DNA of 64,000 nucleotides from Streptomyces thermolilacinus SPC6 (GCF_000478605.2 NZ_ASHX02000001.1:3978501-4042500), one strand, 5' to 3'; positions 9,476-18,139 are shown, counted from the first letter of the stretch. Numbers and translations are program-made. The notes: generated by a model not told the origin, from the letters alone.

Positions 9476-11247
9476 GGCTGGTCGTCGGGCGGGGTGACGG
9501 TGCGCAGCGCCATCGTCGTGGACGGGTCCTCGTACCGGCCCGCCGCAGGCCCAGCCTCCGCACCGCCCGCCCGGCCGCCGGCCCGCGCGGGCCGGGGGAC
9601 CGCACCGCGCGGCTGCCCGTGCGAGCCCTTCGTCCCCCGCGAGCCCTTCCCGGCCGCCTTCGCCGCCTTGGCGGCCTTACGCCCCTGGCGCCCGCCCTTG
9701 CCGCGCTGGCCCCGGTGCATCACCGTGCCGAGCACCGTGCCGCCCGCGCCCGTTATCAGGTCCCGCAGCCGGGCCAGCTGCGAGCGGTGCACCCCGCGCG
9801 GGTCGCACACGACCAGCACCCCGTCCACCCGGTCCACCAGCGCCAGCGCGTCGGCGTACGCGAACACCGGCGGGGTCAGCACGATCACCGTCACGTTCGG
9901 GTCGTCGGCCTCCTCCACCAGCCGGGACATCTCCGGCGACGTCAGGGCACGCGCCACGTTCCGCACCCGGGCGCCCGGCACCAGGTCGAACGTGCCCGAC
10001 TCCCCGGCGTCCACGACCAGCCGCCGCCCGGCGGGCCACGCGTCGCCTTCGCCGACGTCCAGCGTCCAGGCGGGCCGGCCGATCTCCCGCGCCCGCAGCT
10101 GCCCCTCCAGCGACGGCTGCCGCAGCTCCGCCTCCACGATCAGCACCCGTTTGCCGGTCTCCGCGAACGACGCCGCCAGGTTGACCGCCACCGCCGCCGC
10201 CGTACGGCTGGAGCCGCGCGGCGCCGCCACCAGCAGCCGCCGCCGGTCCGCGAACCGCTGGTCGTACGCCAGCCGGTAGGCGATGGACCGGTACTCCTCC
10301 GCCAGCGGCGACTCCTCGCGGTCCTCCGTCAGCAGCGGGTCCGTCTCGCGGGTGCGCGGCAGCGAGCCGAGCACGGGCGCCCGCAGGGCCCGCGCCACGT
10401 CCCCCTCGGAGCGGGCCGCCGGGTCGAACACCAGCCGCACCCACGCCATCAGCAGACCCAGCGCCACACCGACCGCCCCGCCGAGGCCCAGCGACAGCGC
10501 CCAGCCGGGCCCGTCCGACGAGGTGGGCGGCGTCGCCGTCCTGATGACCTTGCCGGGCGTCACGTCGAGCGCCTTCAGCTTGCTGATGCGGTTGCTCAGC
10601 TCGGTGATCCGGTTGAGGAGGTTCGCCTTGACCGCGAAGTCCGCCTCCGCCTCGGCGCCGGTCCGGCCGTCCAGCTCCTCGTCCAGCTCGTCGTGCTGCC
10701 GGGCGATCGGCGCGAGCTGCGCCTGAAGGCCCTTGATCATCGTGTCGCGGGTCTGCTCGGTCTGCTCCCTGCGGTCCGCCAGGTACGCCGCGACCAGCGC
10801 GTTCGCCCGACGCGCCGACAGGTCCGGGTCGGCCGTCGTGTAACTGAACCGCAGCACCTGCGACTTGGGCGGATTGGTCACCTGGAGACCGGTGACGAGG
10901 TCCGCCGGGTCGCCTGGGAAGTCCAGGGCCTCGGCGGCGCGTTCGGCGGTACGTCGGCTGGTGGCGGCCTGCCGCTCGGTGTTCATGTCGAGGGTCTTCT
11001 CGACGGCGATGGACGGGTTGAACGGGTCCTCCGTCGGCACCCGCAGCACCACGTCGCTCGTCGCCACGTACGTGTCGGACGTGCTGTACCCGAGCCAGGC
11101 GCCGCCCAGCAGGCCGAGCAGCACCCCGCCCGCGATCAGGCGCGGGTACCGCAGCAGCTGCCGGAACTGGTCCCGCAGCAGGTCCGGTTCGTCGTCCACC
11201 AGGACCGGCGGCGCCCCCGCCCCCGGTCCGCCGTGCACCTGGTTCAC
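9472..11247 (-). CDS. Wzz-type chain-length regulator fused to a degenerate tyrosine-kinase-like domain
   Basis: 591 residues, GTG start, overlapping both neighbours by four bases. Residues 1-275 form a Wzz domain: TM1 ~37-54, a periplasmic part with coiled-coil character ~150-225, and TM2 ~249-274. Residues ~315-515 have the layout of bacterial tyrosine (BY) kinases, including PLAEEYRSIAYRLAY. However, the P-loop (AAPRGSSRTA, 341-350) lacks the GK[ST] lysine, Walker A' reads LIVEAELRQPS with Glu for the first Asp, and the Walker B position reads VIVLTPP with no Asp. The tail (~512-570) is Lys/Arg/Gly-rich and has no tyrosine cluster. It probably sets polymer length without normal kinase activity. 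Confidence 0.85.
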   Translation of the reverse strand: MNQVHGGPGAGAPPVLVDDEPDLLRDQFRQLLRYPRLIAGGVLLGLLGGAWLGYSTSDTYVATSDVVLRVPTEDPFNPSIAVEKTLDMNTERQAATSRRTAERAAEALDFPGDPADLVTGLQVTNPPKSQVLRFSYTTADPDLSARRANALVAAYLADRREQTEQTRDTMIKGLQAQLAPIARQHDELDEELDGRTGAEAEADFAVKANLLNRITELSNRISKLKALDVTPGKVIRTATPPTSSDGPGWALSLGLGGAVGVALGLLMAWVRLVFDPAARSEGDVARALRAPVLGSLPRTRETDPLLTEDREESPLAEEYRSIAYRLAYDQRFADRRRLLVAAPRGSSRTAAAVAVNLAASFAETGKRVLIVEAELRQPSLEGQLRAREIGRPAWTLDVGEGDAWPAGRRLVVDAGESGTFDLVPGARVRNVARALTSPEMSRLVEEADDPNVTVIVLTPPVFAYADALALVDRVDGVLVVCDPRGVHRSQLARLRDLITGAGGTVLGTVMHRGQRGKGGRQGRKAAKAAKAAGKGSRGTKGSHGQPRGAVPRPARAGGRAGGAEAGPAAGRYEDPSTTMALRTVTPPDDQP

Positions 11248-12554
11248 CTCTCCGCTCCTTCCACCCCGGCACCCCCGTCACCCGAGGCCCCCTTGACCCC
11301 CGTGCCCGCCAGCACCTCGTCCAGCAGGGCGTCGTACCGGGCCAGCCCCGCCGCCCGGCTCAGATGCGCGGCCACGTGCCGGGGCCCCTCGGCGCCCAGC
11401 GCGTCCGCGGCCTCCGGGTCGGCGGCCAGCTTCCGTACGGCCTCCAGCAGCGCGCCCGGGTCCTCCGGCGGGACCAGCACGCCCGCACCCGAGCGCCGCA
11501 CCTCCTGCGCCGTGCCGCCGCCGTCCGCGACCGACGCCACGACGGGCCGCCCGGCCGCGAAGTACGACGTCAGCTTGGACGGCACGCTCATGTCCAGCAC
11601 CGACGCCCGCTGCGTCACCGCCAGCACGTCCGCCGCCGCCAGCACCTCCGGGAACTCCGCGTCCTCCACGGGCGGCAGGAACTCCAGGTTCGGCACGCCC
11701 GCCGCGAGCCGCCCCAGCGCCTCCCGCTGGTTGCCGTCGCCCATCAGCACCACCCGCACCCCCGGATCGAGCCGGGCCGCGCCGACCAGCACCTCCAGGC
11801 CCTGCTTGAGGCCCATGTTCCCGGAGTGCAGCACCACCGTGTCGTCCGGCGCCCAGCCCAGCCGCAGCCGCGTCTCCCCACGCGGCCGCGAAGGCGCCGC
11901 CACATGCGACCAGTTGGGCACCACCCGGATCCACCCTGGCGGCACACCCAGCGCGGTCACCCGCGCGGTGAACGTCTCGTGGATGACCCCGACCAGCGTG
12001 GCCCGGCCCAGCACGTACGCCTCCACGCGCGCCGCCGCCGCAGCAGCCCGGTCACCGCCCTCTATGCCGCTCTGCGCGGCCGCCGCCCCCATCAGATCCT
12101 GCACGACCGGGACGAACGGCACCCGCCAGCGCGCCGCGAGCCGCGCCGCGACCACACCCCCGGCGAGGCTGGGCAGTTGGGCCACCACCGCGTCCGGCCG
12201 GGGCATCCGGGGCGGCGCCGCCAGCTGGTGCGCCAGCAGCGAACCCTCGAACAGCGCGCGCCGCACCGCCGTCTGGCGGCTCGGCACCGTGTGGCGCCTG
12301 CGGTGCACGGTCACACCCCCGCGCACCTCCGTGCGCCGCCACGCGCCCCGGTACGCCGGATCGACGGACCAGGACGGATAGTGCGGCATCCCCGCCAGCA
12401 CGTGCGTCTCATGGCCGCGCGCCGCCCAGTGCTCGGCGACCTGCGTCGCGTACGGGCCGATCCCCGTGTGCTCCGGCGCGTAGTTGGTGGACACCAGCAG
12501 CAGGCGCCGCCGCCGTGCTTCCCCGTCCCGGCCGGTCCCGTCCGCGTCCCCCAT
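11244..12554 (-). CDS. Glycosyltransferase family 4 (WcaI-like)
   Basis: 436 residues. The opening LLLVSTNYAPEHTGIGPYAT, followed by HETHVLAGMPHYPSW, is characteristic of WcaI-type colanic acid glycosyltransferases. The C-terminal half carries GT4 donor-site motifs (VVLHSGNMGLKQGLEVLV, VVLMGDG, PSKLTSYFAAGRPVVASV). It is the first gene of the coupled minus-strand unit glycosyltransferase - Wzz-like - flippase, so it likely adds a sugar to the same repeat unit. Its start lies in a 138-base divergent region shared with the cytidylyltransferase at 12693. The sugar donor is not predictable. Confidence 0.88.
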   Translation of the reverse strand: MGDADGTGRDGEARRRRLLLVSTNYAPEHTGIGPYATQVAEHWAARGHETHVLAGMPHYPSWSVDPAYRGAWRRTEVRGGVTVHRRRHTVPSRQTAVRRALFEGSLLAHQLAAPPRMPRPDAVVAQLPSLAGGVVAARLAARWRVPFVPVVQDLMGAAAAQSGIEGGDRAAAAAARVEAYVLGRATLVGVIHETFTARVTALGVPPGWIRVVPNWSHVAAPSRPRGETRLRLGWAPDDTVVLHSGNMGLKQGLEVLVGAARLDPGVRVVLMGDGNQREALGRLAAGVPNLEFLPPVEDAEFPEVLAAADVLAVTQRASVLDMSVPSKLTSYFAAGRPVVASVADGGGTAQEVRRSGAGVLVPPEDPGALLEAVRKLAADPEAADALGAEGPRHVAAHLSRAAGLARYDALLDEVLAGTGVKGASGDGGAGVEGAER

Positions 12555-12692
12555 GCGAAGCCCCCCTCAGACGAACGATCGCTCGCCGCACCCTAATCGT
12601 TCACCTGTCCCCCGCGAAGTGTGCGCGGTACTGTCACCCGGGACGAGCCCAGACACGGGGGGCGGACCGTTCCAGAGGGGGGCAAGCGAGTC

Positions 12693-13166
12693 ATGTCGGA
12701 GCGCAAACCATACCGGGTGGGATACGCACCGGGGGCCTACGATCTTTTCCACATAGGCCACTTGAACATCCTGCGGCACGCCCGGCAGCAGTGCGACTAC
12801 CTCGTCGCGGGCGTCGTCTCGGACGAGATGGCGGAGCGCGCCAAGGGCCACCGCCCCGTCATCCCGCTCATCGAACGGCTGGAGATCGTCCGCAACATCA
12901 AGTACGTGGACGCCGCGTTCGTCGAGACCGTCCCCGACAAGCTGGAGACGTGGAAGCAGGTCCGGTTCGACGTCCTGTTCAAGGGCGACGACTGGCGCGG
13001 CACCCCGCGCGGCGACCGGCTGGAGAAGGACTTCGCGACCGTGGGCGTGGACGTCGTCTACTTCCCGTACACGGTGCACACGTCCAGCACCCAGCTGCGC
13101 CGCGCCCTCGACGCCCTCAGCGGGCCGCCGGTTGCCGCCCCGCAGGGTGAGCAGCGGGGCGGCTGA
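12693..13166 (+). CDS. Nucleotidyltransferase of the TagD / glycerol-3-phosphate cytidylyltransferase type
   Basis: 157 residues. The cytidylyltransferase fold is shown by YAPGAYDLFHIGHLNILRHA with the catalytic HIGH at residues 20-23, and by the closing HTSSTQLRRAL, equivalent to the RTxGISTT region of TagD proteins. LFKGDDWRGTPRGD matches the substrate loop. It likely activates a phosphorylated alcohol (glycerol-3-phosphate or similar) with CTP. The ATG at 12693 follows a GAGGGGGG tract; an upstream in-frame extension lacks family similarity. Its 3' end overlaps the convergent CDP-alcohol phosphotransferase gene by 50 bases. A user of CDP-alcohols encoded beside their maker suggests a linked function. 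Confidence 0.85.
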   Translation: MSERKPYRVGYAPGAYDLFHIGHLNILRHARQQCDYLVAGVVSDEMAERAKGHRPVIPLIERLEIVRNIKYVDAAFVETVPDKLETWKQVRFDVLFKGDDWRGTPRGDRLEKDFATVGVDVVYFPYTVHTSSTQLRRALDALSGPPVAAPQGEQRGG

Positions 13167-13956
13167 GCTCCCGGAACCACTTCGCCAGGAACAGCGGCAG
13201 GTACAGCACGGCGGCGGCGCCCAGCAGCCCGTACCCCCACAGGAACAGCGGCCCGCCGCCCAGCAGCAGGAACACCAGGCAGAACACGCCGTGGTCCACG
13301 GGCAGCAACGCCACCGCGCGCAGCGTCGAGGGGGCGGGCGCGGCGGCTCCGGGCGCGGCCTTCCGCTTCAGCTGCTCGGTGAGCAGCCCGCCGAAGAACG
13401 TCACGATCGAGGCGAGCAGGAACACCAGCGGCACCAGCAGCAGCACGTCCGACCCGGTGCCGAAGTGGCCGGGGTGCCGGTAGAACGCGACCAGCACGGC
13501 CGAGTGCAGCGCGGTCGTCTTGGCGCAGTCCACCACATGGTCCAGCCACTCCCCCGCCGGGCTGCCGCCGCCGCGCAGCCGCGCGAGCTGCCCGTCCGCC
13601 GAGTCGAAGGCGAAACCGACCGCGAGCGCCAGCCACACCAGCGCCCCCGCCCACCAGGAGGGCGCCGCCAGCGCCAGCACCGCGATCCCGCCGAAGCCGA
13701 ACAGGGCGCTGACGAGCGTGACCTGGTTGGGCGTGAGCCCCACGACGTACGACCCGGCCGCGAGGACCCGGCCCGCCGGGCGGTTCACGAACCGCGAGTA
13801 CAGCGACACCCCCTTCGCCGACTTCTGCGCCCCGGCCAGCCGCCGCAGCGCCTCGCCCCCCGACATCCGCGCCGCCGTCCCGCTCGCCGTCCCGGCCATC
13901 GCCACCCCCTGGTCCATGAGACCGCTCATGATGACAGCCCACCCGGCCCCGGACAC
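13117..13956 (-). CDS. CDP-alcohol phosphatidyltransferase family membrane enzyme
   Basis: 279 residues from the GTG at 13956, which has GGGGGG seven bases upstream; an ATG at 13929 is the main alternative start. The family signature D-G-x2-A-R-x8-G-x3-D-x3-D is complete (DGQLARLRGGGSPAGEWLDH, about residues 121-143), so the metal site is intact. Membrane spans flank it. Such enzymes displace CMP from a CDP-alcohol onto a second alcohol in the membrane. With the TagD-like gene converging on it, the donor could be CDP-glycerol or another CDP-polyol, perhaps for a phospholipid head group or polymer linkage. The acceptor cannot be named. Confidence 0.85.
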   Translation of the reverse strand: MSGAGWAVIMSGLMDQGVAMAGTASGTAARMSGGEALRRLAGAQKSAKGVSLYSRFVNRPAGRVLAAGSYVVGLTPNQVTLVSALFGFGGIAVLALAAPSWWAGALVWLALAVGFAFDSADGQLARLRGGGSPAGEWLDHVVDCAKTTALHSAVLVAFYRHPGHFGTGSDVLLLVPLVFLLASIVTFFGGLLTEQLKRKAAPGAAAPAPSTLRAVALLPVDHGVFCLVFLLLGGGPLFLWGYGLLGAAAVLYLPLFLAKWFRELSRPAAHPAGRQPAAR

Positions 13957-14057
13957 CCCGTTCCCCCCAGGATCAAGCCGCCCCGGGGGCCCGCCCCCCG
14001 CCCCCGCCCCCCGTCCCTCGCCCTCAACCCTCACCCCCCATGGCCGCTCCACGGCAC

Positions 14058-14171
14058 CCGCCCCGCTCACCGACGCCCGCCCCGCTCACCGACGCCCGCC
14101 CCGCTCACCGGCACCTCGCCCCGCTCACCGGCACCCCGCCCCACCCACCTGCACCCGCCCCACTCAGGGCC
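14058..14171. repeat. 19-bp tandem repeat (about six units) in an intergenic gap
   Basis: Six head-to-tail copies of a C-rich unit close to CCGCCCCGCTCACCGACGC start at about 14058, 14077, 14096, 14115, 14134 and 14153. The first two are identical and the later ones diverge. They sit between the end of the LCP gene (14203) and the start of the CDP-alcohol enzyme (13956), both on the minus strand. Confidence 0.75.
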
Positions 14172-14202
14172 CCGCCCCCCACTCCGCGACCGGACGCCCC
14201 GG

Positions 14203-15348
14203 TCAGCGGGCCGCCGCAGGGGACTTCCGGGCCGACTCCGGTATGGGGGCGTCCTCCCGTATCGCCTTCCACAACGTGCCCGCCTGCGGCTCTGCGGGGA
14301 CGACCCGGTTGGGGTCGGCCTTGTCGTACGAGACGGGCAGCATGATCGTGTCCATCGCGACCGGGTCGATCCCGCGCATGCTCCGTCCGAAGTCCACCAG
14401 CGCGGGGAGCGAGGCGAGCTCGGAGTCGGTGGTCAGCGACTTGGTCAGGGACGCGGCGATGCGGAACGTCTTCGCCGGGCTGCCGAGCAGGTCCTGCCGC
14501 TGCACCTCGCGCAGCAGCGCCATCAGGAACTGCTGCTGGAGACCGATGCGCCCCAGGTCGCTGCCGTCGCGGTACCCGTACCGGGTGCGGACGAACTTCA
14601 GCGAGTCGGTGCCGTCCAGCCGGTGCGTGCCGGGCTCCAGGGTGAAGCCGCCCTTCGTGTCCCGTATCGGCTCGCGGACCTCGACGGTCACCCCGCCCAG
14701 GTCGTCCACCAGGTCCTTGAAGCCGGCGAAGTCGATCTCCATGAAGTGGTCGATGCGGACGCCCGACATCTGCTCGACCGTCTTCACGACGCAGGGCGCG
14801 CCGCCCGTGCCGTACACGGAGTTGAACATCACGCGCGTGGCGGGCGCGGTCTCGCCGCCGTCCGGCTTCGCGCAGGCCGGGCGGTCCACGAGCGTGTCGC
14901 GGGGTATGGACACGGCGACGGCCTTCGTACGGTTCTCCGACACGTGCACCACCAGCGCCGTGTCCGACCGGGCCCCGCTCACGGCGCCGCCGTCGAGCGC
15001 CGCGTTGTCCCCGGCGCGCGAGTCGGAGCCCAGGACCAGCAGGTTCGTCGCGCCGAGCGCGCTGGGCGCCTTGCGTGGCCGGTCGTCACCGAGCGCCTTG
15101 CCGATGTCCACACCCTTGATGTTCCCGTCGAGGCTGCTGTACGCCCACCAGCCCCCGCCGGCGGCCGCGAGCAGTAGCACCGCACAGCCGCCGCCGACCC
15201 ACCGCCACACCCGCCGCCGACGCGGCGCACCCCCGGCGCCGCTCTCGGCACCCTCCGCGTCCGTACCCGCGCCGCCCGTATCCGCGCCGACTGCGTTCGC
15301 GCCGTTCGCGTCGTCCGCCCCGGCGACCGGCTCGCTCCTGCCCGCCAT
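14203..15348 (-). CDS. LytR-CpsA-Psr (LCP) family protein
   Basis: 381 residues. A disordered Ala/Gly/Glu-rich cytoplasmic N-terminus is followed by RRRR and one membrane span (~48-68). The extracellular LCP domain then carries LLVLGSDSRAGD, VSIPRDTLVD, KTVEQMSGVRIDHFMEIDF and KFVRTRYGYRDGSDLGRIGLQ. The conserved Arg and Asp residues that bind the pyrophosphate of polyprenyl-linked glycan are present. LCP enzymes attach glycopolymers to peptidoglycan. There is no LytR_C domain. It lies beside the polysaccharide genes, so it is the best candidate ligase for that polymer. A GGGGGG tract before the ATG and a possible -10 TATAGT (15383-15378) mark its upstream region. Confidence 0.92.
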   Translation of the reverse strand: MAGRSEPVAGADDANGANAVGADTGGAGTDAEGAESGAGGAPRRRRVWRWVGGGCAVLLLAAAGGGWWAYSSLDGNIKGVDIGKALGDDRPRKAPSALGATNLLVLGSDSRAGDNAALDGGAVSGARSDTALVVHVSENRTKAVAVSIPRDTLVDRPACAKPDGGETAPATRVMFNSVYGTGGAPCVVKTVEQMSGVRIDHFMEIDFAGFKDLVDDLGGVTVEVREPIRDTKGGFTLEPGTHRLDGTDSLKFVRTRYGYRDGSDLGRIGLQQQFLMALLREVQRQDLLGSPAKTFRIAASLTKSLTTDSELASLPALVDFGRSMRGIDPVAMDTIMLPVSYDKADPNRVVPAEPQAGTLWKAIREDAPIPESARKSPAAAR

Positions 15349-15471
15349 CTATGCCCCCCTTTGACACTGATCGCTGAACTATAGGCGCGCCCACCCACCC
15401 TGCGGGAGGCCTGTGGACAACGCCCTGTGGACAACGTCCTGTGGGCAATGAGGAACGGGCCCGTACGCCGA

Positions 15472-15506
15472 AGGGGCGCCGCACCGGTACCCGGTGCGGC
15501 GCCCCT
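15472..15506 (-). terminator. Strong hairpin after the peptide transporter gene
   Basis: A perfect 16-bp stem (AGGGGCGCCGCACCGG, 15472-15487, with its complement at 15491-15506) has a three-base loop. It starts 17 bases beyond the stop of the POT transporter. No long T-tract follows, as is usual in Streptomyces. Confidence 0.85.
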
Positions 15507-15522
15507 CACGGTCGCGCGACGG

Positions 15523-17022
15523 TCAGTGCACGCCGCCCATCAGCGGCTGGACCCGCTTGCGGAACATGAAGATCGCGACACCGCCGAGCACGGCGATGGC
15601 GCCCTGGCTGGCGAACCACCACTCCGTGTCGGTCGGCGCGCCCACCAGCTGGAGCAGCGAGATCACGGACGAACCGGCGGTCACGGCGAGGAACCAGACG
15701 CCCATCATCTGCGACGCGTACTTGGCCGGGGCCAGCTTCGTCGTCAGGGACAGGCCGACGGGGGAGAGGGTGAGCTCACCGACGGTCTGGATCAGGTACA
15801 CCGACGCCAGCCACAGCGGGGTGACCTTCACGCCGCCCGCCGACGCGGTCTGCGCCAGCATCATCACGAAGAAGGAGCTGCCGATCAGCACCAGGCCCGT
15901 GGCGAACTTGCTCAGCGTGCTCGGCTCCTTGCCGCGGCGCGACAGCGCCACCCACAGCCAGGCGAAGACCGGCGCGAGCGCCATCACGTACAGCGGGTTC
16001 AGCGACTGGAACCAGCTCGACGGGAAGTCGAGGCCGAACAGCGTGTTCGCGGTGTTGTCCTTGGCGAACAGGGTCAGCGTGGAACCGGTCTGGTCGTAGA
16101 TCGCCCAGAACGCGGCGGCGGCCACGAAGAACCAGGCGTACGCCGACATCCGGGACCGCTCGACCGGCTCAAGCTCGCTGTCGCGGCGCACCTTCACCAG
16201 GTAGTACGTCGGCAGGGCCAGGCCCAGGATGGTCAGCGGCCACAGCACCCAGTCGATGGTGAACTGGCCGCTCAGGCCGACCAGACCGTACGCGGCGGCG
16301 GCCACGGCCAGCCAGATCAGGCCGCGCTTGAGGACACCGGCGCGCTCGGCGGGCGTCAGCGGGGCGGGCACCTGGTTGGACTCGGGGGCCAGGCTGCGGA
16401 AGCCGAAGAAGTAGAAGAGCAGACCCAGGCCCATGCCGACACCGGCCATCGCGAAGCCGAGGTGCCAGTTGATCGTCTGGCCGACGAGGCCGATGCTCAG
16501 CGGGGCGGCGAAGGCACCGAGGTTGATGCCCATGTAGAAGATCGTGAAGCCACCGTCACGGCGCGGGTCGTTCTTGTCCCGGTACAGGTGGCCGACCATC
16601 GTGGAGATGTTGGCCTTCAGCAGGCCGGAGCCCGCCGCGATGAACGCCAGGCCGAGGAAGAACGACGCCTCCATCGGCAGTGCCAGCAGGAAGTGGCCGA
16701 CCATGATGATCGTGCCGGAGATGGCCACCGTCTTGCGGGCGCCCCAGACACGGTCGCCGAACCAGCCGCCCGGCAGGGCGAGCAGGTACACCATCGCGTT
16801 GTACACCGAGTAGATGGCGATGGCCGTGGCGTCCTCGAAACCGAGACCGCCGTCGGCCGCCTGGGCCGACAGGTACAGCACGAGCAGGGCGCGCATGCCG
16901 TAGTAGCTGTAGCGCTCCCACATCTCGGTCATGAAGAGGTAGGCCAAGCCGCGGGGGTGGCCGAGGAAGGTCTTCTCGTAATCCGGGATACCGGTCGAGT
17001 CCTTCGTCAGGCTGGACGCCAT
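15523..17022 (-). CDS. POT/PTR family proton-coupled oligopeptide transporter
   Basis: 499 residues. The family start is clear: GHPRGLAYLFMTEMWERYSYYGMRALLVLYL contains the ExxER-type motif of TM1. FTIFYMGINLGAFAAPLSIG matches the PTR2 signature FYxxINxG. About fourteen hydrophobic segments follow. It imports di- and tripeptides with protons. The ATG at 17022 is preceded by AAGGATCGACC; upstream in-frame sequence is proline/arginine noise. A 427-base region with an 11-bp inverted repeat separates it from the divergent response regulator. Confidence 0.93.
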   Translation of the reverse strand: MASSLTKDSTGIPDYEKTFLGHPRGLAYLFMTEMWERYSYYGMRALLVLYLSAQAADGGLGFEDATAIAIYSVYNAMVYLLALPGGWFGDRVWGARKTVAISGTIIMVGHFLLALPMEASFFLGLAFIAAGSGLLKANISTMVGHLYRDKNDPRRDGGFTIFYMGINLGAFAAPLSIGLVGQTINWHLGFAMAGVGMGLGLLFYFFGFRSLAPESNQVPAPLTPAERAGVLKRGLIWLAVAAAAYGLVGLSGQFTIDWVLWPLTILGLALPTYYLVKVRRDSELEPVERSRMSAYAWFFVAAAAFWAIYDQTGSTLTLFAKDNTANTLFGLDFPSSWFQSLNPLYVMALAPVFAWLWVALSRRGKEPSTLSKFATGLVLIGSSFFVMMLAQTASAGGVKVTPLWLASVYLIQTVGELTLSPVGLSLTTKLAPAKYASQMMGVWFLAVTAGSSVISLLQLVGAPTDTEWWFASQGAIAVLGGVAIFMFRKRVQPLMGGVH

Positions 17023-17449
17023 GGTCGATCCTTGTTCGTTCGGGACGCGTTCGCTTCGTGGGCGACCCGCGCCCGCTCCGGGCGGCCGGCACCGGCACGG
17101 CGGGGGCCGTACCGGGATCCACGCCCCGTCGCGCGCGACGGGACGTCGCACCGCGGAGCCCGGCCCACAGGTCATTCCTTCGCCGAGCAGAAAAGAGACC
17201 TTTGACGCGTTCAACGAGCGAAGCCGTCAAAGGTCCCCGATTACCACTTCGAGCGTCTCGCCACCATACGCCACGACAGTGCGGCATATGGAAGGACTTG
17301 AGAGATGGATCACAGGGGCTGGTGGAACCGCGACCCCACATTCAAAGGTCATTGTCAGGATTACACCCTGGACTCCAGGCGGGACCGATCTTGACCTGAT
17401 CCCCCCACGACCCTCACGACCCCCACCTCCTGCGGACTACCATCACTGC
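17023..17449. promoter_or_regulatory. Divergent intergenic region with an 11-bp perfect inverted repeat
   Basis: 427 bases between the peptide transporter (minus) and the response regulator (plus). GACCTTTGACG (17197-17207) and its exact complement CGTCAAAGGTC (17225-17235) are separated by 17 bases. Each arm contains a TTTGAC/GTCAAA core, so it could be a dimer operator or a pair of opposed -35 elements. No open frame with coding character is visible here. Confidence 0.5.
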
Positions 17450-18127
17450 ATGACGCGTGTACTGCTCGCCGAGGACGACGCATCCATCTCGGAGCCCCTC
17501 GCCCGCGCCCTGCGGCGGGAGGGGTACGAGGTCGAGGTGCGGCAGGACGGACCCAGCGCGCTCGACACGGGACTGCAGGGCGGCGTCGACCTCGTCGTCC
17601 TGGACCTGGGCCTGCCCGGCATGGACGGCCTGGAGGTCGCCCGGCGGCTGCGCTCCGAGGGGCACACGGTGCCGATCCTCGTGCTGACCGCCCGCGCCGA
17701 CGAGGTGGACACGGTCGTCGGGCTCGACGCGGGCGCCGACGACTACGTCACCAAGCCGTTCCGCCTCGCCGAGCTGCTCGCGCGCGTACGGGCCCTGCTG
17801 CGGCGCGGCGCCGCCGAGCCCGCCCCGCAGCCCGCGACGCACGGCGTCCGCATCGACGTCGAGTCGCACCGCGCCTGGATGGGCGACGAGGAGCTCCAGC
17901 TCACCGCCAAGGAGTTCGACCTGCTGCGCGTCCTCGTCCGTGACGCGGGCCGGGTCGTCACACGCGACCAGCTGATGCGCGAGGTCTGGGACACGACGTG
18001 GTGGTCGTCCACCAAGACCCTCGACATGCACATCTCCTGGCTCCGCAAGAAGCTCGGCGACGACGCGGCGAACCCCCGCTACATCGCCACCGTGCGCGGG
18101 GTCGGCTTCCGCTTCGAGAAGAGCTGA
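17450..18127 (+). CDS. draR: OmpR/PhoB-family response regulator
   Basis: 225 residues. The receiver domain (1-~118) has acidic residues D9/D10, phosphoacceptor D52 in VVLDLGLPGMDG, T80 in LVLT, and K102 in TKPF. The winged-helix DNA-binding domain (~130-225) has LTAKEFDLLRVL, WWSSTKTLDMHISWLRKKLGDD and the terminal RGVGFRFE. It is paired with the histidine kinase 12 bases downstream. The symbol draR (S. coelicolor SCO3063, reported to affect antibiotic production) is assigned from remembered synteny and sequence, not by comparison. The family call is secure; the symbol is moderately so. Confidence 0.9.
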   Translation: MTRVLLAEDDASISEPLARALRREGYEVEVRQDGPSALDTGLQGGVDLVVLDLGLPGMDGLEVARRLRSEGHTVPILVLTARADEVDTVVGLDAGADDYVTKPFRLAELLARVRALLRRGAAEPAPQPATHGVRIDVESHRAWMGDEELQLTAKEFDLLRVLVRDAGRVVTRDQLMREVWDTTWWSSTKTLDMHISWLRKKLGDDAANPRYIATVRGVGFRFEKS

Positions 18128-18139
18128 GGCGACTCCTCC

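Noticed and set aside
15361..15385. TTGACA followed by TATAGG on the plus strand
   Set aside because: The spacing is only 13 bases and no plus-strand gene follows; the TATAGT on the minus strand is better placed for the LCP gene.
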